Of a stretch of DNA of 64,000 nt, positions 23,133 through 35,100 are shown piece after piece (within the stretch, counting starts at the first letter, position 1; the number at the start of each line of letters is the position of its first letter). Source of the stretch: Bactericera cockerelli. Lineage: Eukaryota > Arthropoda > Insecta > Hemiptera > Triozidae. The stretch is taken from the NCBI GenBank assembly GCA_024516035.1, contig CM044962.1, positions 9,381,595 to 9,445,594 of the forward strand. The letters are read 5' to 3'. Both the position numbers and the translations under genes were made by a program. The notes under the pieces are model-generated. The model saw only the letters and a program-made list of their open reading frames with translations, was not told the DNA's origin and searched no databases.

Positions 23133-26100
23133 ATTTTTTTTATTTTTTTTATTATTATTATTATTATTTTTTTTCTTTGCTGGCTTTATCGCCAGCAAAT
23201 AAATGGTTGGGTGGAAGAGCTCACTTCAGTGAGAATCCTGCCATAAAAAAAGAAAGCCTATAAAAAAAAAAAAAAAAAAAAAAAAAGAAATTTTGCCATT
23301 ATTTAGAGCATAATACATTGCGCATTCAATTTCATAAATTTCACCAAGTTTCTATTGTGACATTAGTTTGTGGTTAATTTATTTATGTGGTACCATATTA
23401 TATTCACCTCATAATCATTTTGAAACGAGGTGGGTACGTTAAACCACTTGAATGTTCTGCATATAGGTAGGTCTATGTGGTTTAGGATAAACAGGGATTT
23501 GCTGGTACCATTCACTCAGCAAGAAGTCATCAGATTTGGTGACAATGGTGACAGTACACATTTGTAATGACAGTAAAATTATACAAATATACTGCTGATA
23601 GAAGAAGAAATTTATAAGGCACTATACTTACTTTTGTAAATCAATATCTCAAGAGAATCAATATCTCAGCTCATAATACAAGAGAATCAATATCTCTTAG
23701 TATGAGCTGTGTAGCAGTATTATAACTAAACAATCTATTCAACACAGATAGGTACTTCGAAACATAAGTATACAAGTAAAAATTATTACATTATTAAGAA
23801 TATTTGTGTAAGTTATGTATCTATTCTTTTTATGTACCTTCACCTTCTTAATATATTTATTTATTGTACCTTAATATTGTACCTATCATGTATATCAATT
23901 GATGCAAATAAAATTACAAATTACAAATGCGCACTAGCTAAGTAGTGAGGTCCTCTTTTATCATACGGAAGATCCCGTGTTAGAATCCCAGAGACAACAT
24001 TAAAAAATTGTAATAAAATCGAGCGAGGTGAAGACTTCGTGATGCTGGCATTCCGGACCAACCCAGGATGGGTGTTGTTTATGAGTTTCCTGCGAATGGA
24101 GGGTAACGCCCACGTCATGATATGACCAAAGGGATGCAGTTGAAAGCGACTTTAATACACCCCCCCCCCCCAAAAAAAAAAGTCGGTTGGGTGGAAGAGC
24201 TCATTAATGAGAACCCTGCCACAGTAGGAAAGCCAAAAAAAAATAGGTACTACACATTCTATCTTCTACATTTCAATACGTCTTATGTACCTAGCTATTA
24301 GGCAGGACAATATATGTCAGGTATTATTGGCTCTATTTAGATTTCAGCCGGACCAAATTACCATTCCAGACTAGCCGCACGTTCTAGCCTTGACATAGAT
24401 AACATTGATGTTCTGACTACTGGATAAGATGATAGATATGTTGACGGCTGTGAAGACCTATCGGTACACACAGGGTTTTTGCTACAAGTTATCACTTATC
24501 TTTGAGCATACGATTAGCTCAGTGGTAAGGTACTCGCTTGCCATGCGGAAGGTTCCGGGTTCAAATTCAAACCCCAGAGCAGACAAAAAAGTTGTATTCA
24601 AAATTTGGTTACAGTTGTTTGTAAAGGGATACCTTCCGGTGCGCTCGTGTTGATCCAGCACCTAAATGGGAAGTATTATGTCACTTCTCGCCCATCAGAG
24701 GGGAGGCATACCACGGGATGAGCAAGCTTTAACACAGACCACATACACTCTACAGTAGCTGCTGTTTCATGGCTACGAAATAAAAATACTCTTAAACTCA
24801 TCTTAAAAAAATTGTGGTAATTTTTAATCTCAAACTGAAGCTTTAAGAAATGTTTGCCGAACTTTGACCACAAAATAATACGTCTTGGATCTTGGTCTTA
24901 CTGCTGAAATAATGGGACTCATTAGTCCTAATCGGGCAGTATAAATAAGACGTTATTATGATCACTACGTACATAATATGGGTATTACATATTTATTCAT
25001 ATCTATAAAACTCAAATATGTGCGTGTCTGACTGACTGACTATGTCCTCTTAGGGGTAGTCTGTTTACAAATCCACAGCTCAAACAGTAACAGGTATTGA
25101 CATTTTCATGAGAGTTGACCCCCCCAAACCACCGTCGAACTATCTAGAAAATGATCAAACTTAAAATATATTCTATTGCCATTTTCAAGATATCGAGATT
25201 TTCTGGCCCGTAGCGAAGCACGGGTGAAACAGCTAGTGCATGTATAAATTAAAATCAAAACACGACCATGTCTTGACATTGGTGGAATATATTTGACGGC
25301 TCAACTTAAGTCCGGATCTGCCTGATGAGCTACTTCAAGCCTCAATGTCAATGGATTTGTGCTACGTGTGAGTTACCCTTGCTCAATGGGCACGCGTGAA
25401 TTATGTATGCACATAGAAATCACGTCACTCTCGTATTCGTATTGCTTTTTACGACGTTCACATAGATATGATGATTTACATATACATATATTACAACATA
25501 TATATAGATAAATCATGTACACACGTCTCATGCATACATAAATCAATCAAACTTGGGATTCCAGAGCCACTTTTTGGAGAAAAAAATTCCACTATTTCTT
25601 CTTCTTTTTCTTCTTGTTGACAAGTTATCCTACCATTTGGTCACATCGAGATAGTTAGATTTACACTCTATTCGCTGGAAACTTACCAAACAGCTTACGT
25701 GCAATCGACGCTGACTGATGGTAAATTGATATCTCTGTCTTTTAATAAGTCACCCCTGTGTCCAAGAAGAAGAAGAAAAAGAAGAAGAAAAAAAAAAAAA
25801 AAAAAAAAAAAAAAACAACGACAACAACAACAAGAAAAAGAAGTACAAAAATGGGACTTAAAAGTCCCAAATGCGGGAGGATAATTTGTCATGTTCCGGC
25901 TGGGTTTCGAACCCGCGACCACTGGAATCTCTAGATTCACAGAGTGCCGCCTTTACCACTGAGCTACCGGGACAGATAATGCTTTTCTTTTTCGACATAG
26001 CGAGATGACCTGTCAGATTTTTTTTTTTTTTTTTTTTTTTGGCATTGGTAGGTAAGGCCATTCCATACAGCCAAAGAGCCTGTCAGACACTTACACACAT

Positions 26101-29100
26101 AATTAAGTCCTCAGTGAACCTGAATGACTCCCTAATTGATCTTATGCGTATGACCGACCTATGACTGTTCTACGTAAATTGGTCCAAGAGCATATCCCGG
26201 TTTCAAGATCATCCTAAGATATATAAGACATTTCAGTCAATAAGAATATTGACTGAAACGAAGCCTAATGAGGATGATTTATTTTAGAAACACACGTGGA
26301 TAAAGCTGCGTTTTAATTTTACTTCCGATAAATTTCTAATATTAGACACTTCCAATGGATTTGAAACCAGAACTGTCACCAATTTGATCTAGTAGTATCT
26401 AGTATCTGAATTGCTTTTTTTTTAAGAAAAGAACTTTAGCTTTCGTGAATCTGCGTGAGACTTAATTGGTTAGATAATTAATCGAGAGTTGGGTGGAAGA
26501 GATTGCCGCAGGCAATAACCCCGCCCTTTAGTAAGTTAGGACAAGAGTTTTTTTTTTCTTCCTTGCTTTATGTTCAATTTTTTTTTCTTCTTATCTTATG
26601 TACATATCGCCAAAATGCTTTGGCGATCAGACAATCACTGCCTTCAGATCTCCTGATCAAGTTTATTACATTCTCACTTTGAGATGTATAATAAAAGAGG
26701 TGCATTAAGTTGACAGCCCACCAGAACGGATTTTGACCAGTCAACTTAACGCACCTGTAATAAAGCCATACGATAAATAAAAATAAATTGTAAATATCCT
26801 TTCTGTCCCGATTTCAGCGTGGATTTAGTAAACCTAGTTTGAGTAGTTGTGATATCATGAAAGTGATTAACAACTAAATTTGATGAAAAAAAACTAGGTA
26901 ATAAAAATTCATGCTTTTTAATACGATAAAAAGTTTGTCATTTTTATTTCTTGAACCTAGAAGTGAACTCTTGTTTATTTTATAACTAGAACAAGAATTA
27001 TAGAGGTATTACTCATGGTATTATCTGAGAATAGTATAATTATAATACCTCTAGGTTAAGTGCTTTATAAACGTACCTTTCGTAATTCATAATTTTACGT
27101 ACAGTAAACTAGGTACTTTGATTTCACGGAAGTCAAGTAAGTAGGTATTTTAAAACTGTTTCACATCCACACACAATCCGACACTCTAAACATTTACCAG
27201 CAAAGAACCAGTTGTCATTATCCTCTGGGAGAATGGAGATTTAAATTTAACTTTAGAATTGTACAGGGTGTTCCTTTGAATTTGTGATGGAAAAATAGTA
27301 GGTACCTCAGCAATATAAATAAAAATGATAGACCCTTTATATTACCTATTATTATTTTATTACTCTTTATTATAAGGTAAAGACAAAGTACAATATTCAC
27401 AGTACAATACAATGCAATTATAAAGAAAAACCGACCTCAGTTAGCTTGATCGATAAGGTGGCGGACTTGTAACCTGGAGGTCGGTGGTTCAAGTCCCGGT
27501 TTCAACGTAGATTTGGTAAAGCGAGTTTGAGTAGTTGTGATATCATGAAAGTGATTAACACAAATATGATAACACAACAACAATTATAAAGAAAGAATAC
27601 TGTAGATTGAAGAAACAAGAACAAAAAAGAGAATGAAGCTAATGTCCTATTATCTAAAGATTGGGGTTATTGGCATTATCTTCCACCTAACCCTTTAAAA
27701 CTGATATAAGTAATTAATATTTAATAATGGACTCTTATTAATAATAATGGACTCTTTAGGGAAGCTCCTCTAGGTGAGATTAATTTTTAAGACATTTTCT
27801 CTACCACTTGGCCCATAGGTTGCTATAATTATTATTATGTGATTAAAAATTCAATTGAATTGAATGAGAAAAAAGTCATGGGATTCGAACCATCGGATCT
27901 ATACGCTACCTGGAATACCAGACTAGCACCTTAACCACTTGAACCACCAATGCTTGACTTTTTTTATTTATAAAGAAGCGTCTAACAGTTAACAGTTATT
28001 TCTGAGCAGAATAATCTTAATTTTTACATCTAAATCTTAAGAATACACACTTTGCCTGTTGAGATGGCACGTTGAATATTTATGCATCTGTTTTCTCATC
28101 CAATCGCTCAAGTTAAGCAAAGGCGAGCGTGAGGATTGGTGACAGTTCTGGTTTCAAATCCATTGAAAGTATTATGTTATAATTTGTAAAAAAATTGGTC
28201 CAATTTAAAAAAAAAAAAATGATTTTTTTGATCATGTCGTGGTGACAAGTACTTCCTGAGCAACTTTGGAGCTTGGTTCTTTTACGTAACTGAATAAAAC
28301 ACCATAAGTTATGTTACAAAAAGTGTAACTTTCCGTTGAATGTAATTTTGAGAGAATGGCTAAATAAAGTTTAAGTTTTAAGTTATCATATTTGTGTTAA
28401 TCATTTTCGCATCACAATCACTTTGTGTTAATCACCATAGGCAATAACCCCACCCTTTAGTTAGGACAAATGTATGTATTGGTCTATTTTTTTTCCATTT
28501 TATTGTTTCCATTTTTTTAATAATAATTATCTGTTGTGTACATAGTCTTTGTATCTAATAATGCATTTGATAATGATAGCAAAAACAAAAATAACGGGTT
28601 CATGTATTGTATATCTTATTAATGGGTAGGTGGTAGAAAGAAAATACTAATGAAAACATAACATGGCCTGTCAGTTATTCTCAAGGGTGCAATAGTATTG
28701 CTATCATTATACAGAATCGTAAAAGTAATAACACAAAAAGCAATAAAAATTAAACAGTGAATTAATAAAAAAAATATTTGATTGATAAAAAATAAACAAC
28801 CACTATAATTTCAGCAATATTCCACAGGCAATTTCGACAGTTATGGCTCAGATGTACATTCAACATCACAAAAAGTGGCACATGTTATGGTTTTCAATTA
28901 ATACTTTTTTATTTAGTTTATTTTTTATGTACATATAAGTAAAACATTTCACCCCTTTAGTTAAAGGGGTGAAATGTTAGTACGCCTCCTCGTGGTTCAC
29001 CCTGGGCAACGTATTGACATGCGGCTAAAGTACTGACAATTTTGGCGATCAGACAATCACTACCATCAGCTTTCCTGATCAAATTTATTACTCACTTTGA

Positions 29101-32100
29101 GATGTGTAATAAAGCCGTACGATAGATAAATAAATTTAGTTAAAATAAATAAAGGAAAACAGTTTAACTGGGCTTCATTCCAGGAAGCACCCTGCCTCTC
29201 AACTTCCCCAAATCTCCCTTTCAACTGTCAAATTTCGTTCCAATAACTCTGTTTTAAAGGGTTGGGTGGAAGAGATTGCCACAGGCAATAACCCCGCCCT
29301 TTAGGTAGGACATTAGCTTCATTCTTTTTTTGTGCTTGTTTCTGTATTCAATCTGTGTATATTTTCTTTATAATTTCATTGTATTGTACTGTAAATATTG
29401 TACTTTGTCTTTGCCTAAAAAAGCGTACTGTAATAAAAATAATATAAACGAAATTTAGCAGTTGAAATGGATATTTCGGGATTTCGATAGTGAGAGAAAC
29501 AGTCTTTTCTTTTGGCGTCGAGTATATCGACAAACCTTTCTCATTTATGTATCTCCACTCTTTTTTAACAATCCCAATGGTCATGAACTCTGAATCATTT
29601 CATCAACATCATAATTGTTATCGGTATTGTCCTGCCATTCCTGCCAAGGTCTTCTGGTTGGCAGGTTAAATTATTTGGTAAACAATTGTTAGGGTGGCTG
29701 ACACTATCAAGTTCAACAACTTGCCTGGTATCCCACCTGAGCTATTAGGTATCCAAACCTACCTGTGACTTGATTGATTTTTTTTAAGTAGGTAAAGTTT
29801 TTGTCAGTGTTATTATAAAATAGGGTTTAGATTTTTTGGAAAATGGGCAGTTTAAGTAGCTCCCGATGTCATCTAGCTTGATCGATAAGGGAGGTGGACT
29901 GGTTCAAGTCTCGATTTTATCGTAGATTTAGTAAAGCAAAACAAAAAAATGATAACTCTGACTTTTAAATTTAATGTCATCTAGAATTCAAGACTGTCAT
30001 TAGTTACCATAGCGATTTCGAGCTTAATCCGAGTTAGGGTTCTATAGTTTATAACTCATGTCATTCATACGTGTTAGGACTGTTAGGTACTTAATATTAC
30101 AGTCTAACCTGGATATCAGAGAACTCAAAGAACCGGATGATTTTTCTCTTATATCCAGGTTTCTCCTATAAAGAGATTATTTTTCCTTATAAAAAGGTAA
30201 ATTTGACTTGGAAATCATTCTCTTATACCCAGTTCTCTTATATCCAGGTTTCTCTTTATCCAGTTCTCTTATATCCAGGTTTGACAGTACTCGAAACAGG
30301 AGACTGTCCCCACCCCCACAAGCAAAATATGCTCCAGTGTTCGAAATTAAGAGACAACCATAAAATACTACAAGATATATACCACTAATTTGTCTCCTAG
30401 ACAAGTAATTCTTCCTCGCTTGGTTGCTCAGGAGACTGACCGACCATAGATCCTGGCCACATTTCCTCTCACTATCACCACGGACTGATTGGCATTAATC
30501 TCCCGTCTGCTTTCTTCAGGCAAATAATAAATAAATCTGATTCTTTGTGTTATTATATGCATTTATCACCATTTTACTTGGAGCGCATAATTATAGGACC
30601 TTCTGCATCTTTAGGGCAAAATTAATAGAAAAATTCTATATCGAAATTCATTGCTAAGCGTCGGTTTTCCCTGTCACAGTACGCAATTCGTGACTTAGCG
30701 CCACAGAGATATTACAAAAACGTCTATTAATATCTTATTTTGCCCATAATTTGAACACTGGTCGCTGCTCTCATCAAAGCACAGCTAATACTTAGGGCGA
30801 AATCAATAGACAAAATCTAAAACTTAAGTCGTTGTTTAGCATCGGTTTTCCCTATCTTGGACACCACGCAATCCGAGACTTAGCACCACAGATTTATTAC
30901 AAAAACGTACCTATTAATTTCTCCCTTAGTTTTCCTCACGAGATATGAGTAGATCCCGGACATCCAAATAGAGAGCAGAAAAATTAATACCCTGCTGGGG
31001 ATCGAACCCAGATCACCGTGCGTGCAAGCACACTTGGCCACGGTGACTATTCAAAATAATAATAATAGACACTTATTTATAATACTCGATTGCCAGATTA
31101 AGACTAAAGAGTCCCTTTGTTCTGGCAGTTGTTTTGGTGCTATCTATCATTATGAGGTCAAATCTTCAAATATGTTCGAAACAAAACGTGCGTTGGCACT
31201 GAAAGCTCTAAGGTTATATGTACATAATATTTTAGATCCAATAAATCTTTCCCATTTTACAAAAATAACAATCCCAATTCCAATAAATTCCAATTATTAA
31301 ACACCCATCCATTGCAACATTCATTTATCCTCAATTACCCGACGCAAATTATTAAAGAGGTCTTCAATCGCGTAACAGTTTTGAGTGCCAGATCGGATGA
31401 CCCCTATCCTGAGGGGTCTGGAGATTTACCCCCAATCCGACCTATCCGAAGCTATCCGACCCCGTTACGTAAAGGCAGAGATGGTTTATCTTGCAACTTG
31501 TTCTGCAAACCTAAATAATTGTGCAAGTTCCGATGATACATAAAAATATAGAAATGATAATGATAGATAAATCACCATGTAGCTGTAATACACTCGTGAG
31601 TTTAAAATTTATATCTCTATTATCACGCCTTTCATTTCTATTTACAAAAAATTGAATTAGGTAATGAAAGACAAAAAATATACGATACAAAAGGATTTGA
31701 GCATAAATCACTTCTGTGATAAAAACACATATATTATTATTTTGTAATATAGCTTGATCGATAAGGCGGCGAGCTTGTAACCTAGAGGTCGGTGGTTCAA
31801 GTCCCGGTTTCAGCGCAGATTTAGTAAAGCGAGTTTGAATAGTTGTGATATCACGAAAGTGATTAACACAATTATGATAACTTTTTTTTGTCGTACTATT
31901 TTATTATTTTAGAGAAAAAAAATATCTCATTCATTATCCTACTTCTACAGGCAAATAGGAAATGGTATATCTTTCTAGATAGATATTAACAAAATACGTC
32001 ATAGGTATACGTTAATAGGTACCTGCAAATGGAATTAATAAAAGTAACTTCTACAATATAACATCATCATTAGACATGACATTAAATTAAATATAAAAAA

Positions 32101-35100
32101 CATCATTATAGCCACTTAATATTAAATGTTCTTTAAATATTAATTATATTATTTATATATGCGTACATGGAAGTAAGTTAACTTTACATAAATTTATGCT
32201 TACAAAATAATAAAATCCATACACATGTGATAGGTAACATTTAGTAAAAGGTGTATTCAACTTTCAGTGGTCGGTCGAGAATGAGTTATAGTTCAGAGCT
32301 TGGTTTCGCTTGCGGCTGTATGGCTTGTGCCAGAAACATGATTTTTTAACTACCGTACCACCTGTAGAGGGCACTGTGCTAATACAGGTGGTGCAATGAG
32401 ATAATAGGAAGCACATACAGTTAAACCTGGATAAACAGGACTTGTGTAAGGAACTCGTGTCCTTAATCATAAGAAATAACAATCTTTAGTGGTAACCACC
32501 AGGCGAGGTTAATGCTTAGAGCATTTTCTACCACCTAACCCTCAGAGTCTTATTATTAATGTGTCCACACTCAAAAAAAATAGAAAAATTCATGATGGTG
32601 GATTCGAACCAACGGATCCTACGCTACCTGGTTACCAGACTCGCGCTTAACCACTACCAATTCACGTCCTTATAGGGTTTCCTCCTGTACAATGAACTTC
32701 TTTAAGTTCTTAAGCAGGAAAATGTTACCAGTTCCTTGAAATACTGCTTATTTAGGTTCGAATGTATATTGTGACATCGGAATCATACCAGCAACCCACA
32801 TTAACCTCACCCAGCCTGGGTGGTAGGATCGGAATTGCTAGCCTCATATGTTCGGAGGGAATAGAATTTTTCTTGCGAAAAGTCTGCTCCAACCGGAAAT
32901 CGAACTCGGGATCTCTGGACTACGGGCAGTAGACACAACCGTTACGACACGGAGGCTGGCTTTTATTTGGGTTTAACGTCGGAGTTGCTTTCAACTCCAG
33001 ATTTCAAGGTCATATCACGCTTTCAAGGTCATATTATTATCACAGCAGAGGTTTTAACAAGCATTTATTCACCCTCATCCAGCCTTCGGTGGGGCCGGAA
33101 ATAGACAGCGGAACATGTATTGCCATGATGACTATGGAAGTATTCGATTTCTTTTTTTTTAATACTTATTAATTTAATAAGTTGTTTCTGAACCCCAGAA
33201 ACAACTTGTTTTAATTTGACCCCAAACTGATTAATTTAATAAGATAAATTACCTAATTTTAAATGAAAAAAACTTATGATATATCATTATTTCTCTTCAT
33301 ACTAATTTAATAAGTACTTTCGCGGTTTCTACACATGTACGTTAATTGTGCGTTATGTACAAGCAACATAGGAGTGCGGTTATTTCAAATGTCTTGATTA
33401 AATATTTGATAACGAGATATTTGATTTATAAGATTTACAGACATTTAACAAATTGCATCATTAGATAAATTGGTTTCGGTAATCACCGGTTCCTTAGTTT
33501 AATTGAACACCAAGGAACCGGTGTTGATTGAAACTCGGTATATGTTCTCGGTTACTTAATGTGTGTTGTTATGATTTGTATCTTTAAGTACCTACTATTT
33601 TTTTGTTGTTGTTGTAACCCAGCTTGGCTACAGCAGGGGGAGTACTTATATCCATCCAACTGCAGTTTTAAAGTTGACTCGTACTGAATCACATCCTATG
33701 TCCCGCTCAGCGTTAAGGCGTCGATCTGGTAATTTAAAGACCGCGTGTTCGAAACGCAGTCAGCACATGACAAGTTATCCTCCCATTTCGGATATTGACC
33801 ACTTAATGTTATTTCTTGGGCTTTTCTGCTGAATAAAAATACTATAATTAGATAAAACACTAGATGAAAAAGGTTGAATTTTTTTGTGTGATGTTCTTTA
33901 GTACTTTTCGGATTTGCTCCACTTTTTGAAGCACTACTGGCTCCTTTCTTGCTAGGACTAAAATTTACCATTACTTATAATATTATGGACTTAAGAATAA
34001 AACATTCTTAAATATATAGAGTAGAAATTTTTACGATTCCTTAAGCTATTTGGAAAAATCCCAATTTTTAAGATATTTTACCTGCGACTTAATTATGCCT
34101 GGTTCTCATGAGCAGAACATAATGATAGTTTAGCTCCCTATAAACTGAAATTCTCCCATCATACCATGAGACAATGAAGGTATATTGTGGTTAATTAACT
34201 TAAAAAAATTGTTATTATGTGAAACTACTTCACATAGAATTTTGCAATCTTGCTGCATGTGCAATAGTATAGGTTCTCATAAACTTATATCTATGTGTTT
34301 TAGTAGGTAATGCAATATTAGGTTTTGAGTTTAAAGAGTGATAGATGTGTGAAATAGTCTATACTCTTATATAGTTCATTTTATAATAGTATAATAGCTG
34401 ATATAAGAATAATAAGCTGATTGATAATTTTGAATGAAGAGCGTTTTATTTCTTGCACATTGTCTATATAAAAAATTATCAGGCGCTCATAAAAATTAAT
34501 TTCATTTTGATTGGTGTTGTTTCTTAACTTTTTAATTTTTCTAAAATTATTCCTGCAATATAGTAAACCAAGCACATGCATACTTTAATGTAAGAAAATA
34601 AAACTAATGTAAACATCACACGTCTTTTTATTACAATTGAGGAAATTTTATCCCAATTTTTGATTGATTGTAACTTCAGGTCCACGGGACAATAACATTA
34701 TTTTATTGACTACTATACATCTATACAATGTTCATCTTTTTGTATTTTATTTTTAACTTTTGTTATTTGTTACATGTTTATATGGACTCTTTCAGTAAAT
34801 ACAAGTGTCCTTTGAGCACCATTACCATTACCATTTTTGAAATTTTTCTTCAATCCGAATTTCCTCTCCTCTGTTTCAGCTTCTGGTCGCCAGCTCGATC
34901 GCCCTGGTCTCATGTGAGCTCCAGGCTATGCCCGAGGTCCCAGCGGTGGTGGTGGGTTACTCTTCCGGAGGTGGTTACTCTTCCGGAGGCGGTGGTGGTT
35001 ACTCTGGAGGTGGTGGATACTCCGGTGGTGGTGGATACTCCGGCGGTGGTGGTAAGTGGTTTTAAATTTCTAAAACTTTAATTAAAAAAAAAAAAAATTT

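Larger units (their letters stand above)
20639..34879 (+). other. Intron 1 of the cuticular protein gene, 14.2 kb
   Basis: GTAAGT at 20639, TTTCAG at 34874-34879. The first 0.9 kb (20640-21580) and the stretch 33850-34870 are AT-rich and contain no recognised repeat, so they are the likeliest places for intronic regulatory sequence. The middle is filled with SINEs, a LINE relic, a Helitron and MITEs listed separately. Confidence 0.75.

Noticed and set aside
34728..35081. 117-codon ORF overlapping cuticular exon 2
   Set aside because: Different frame from the signal peptide-bearing exon. It crosses the acceptor and consists of intron plus out-of-frame repeats.
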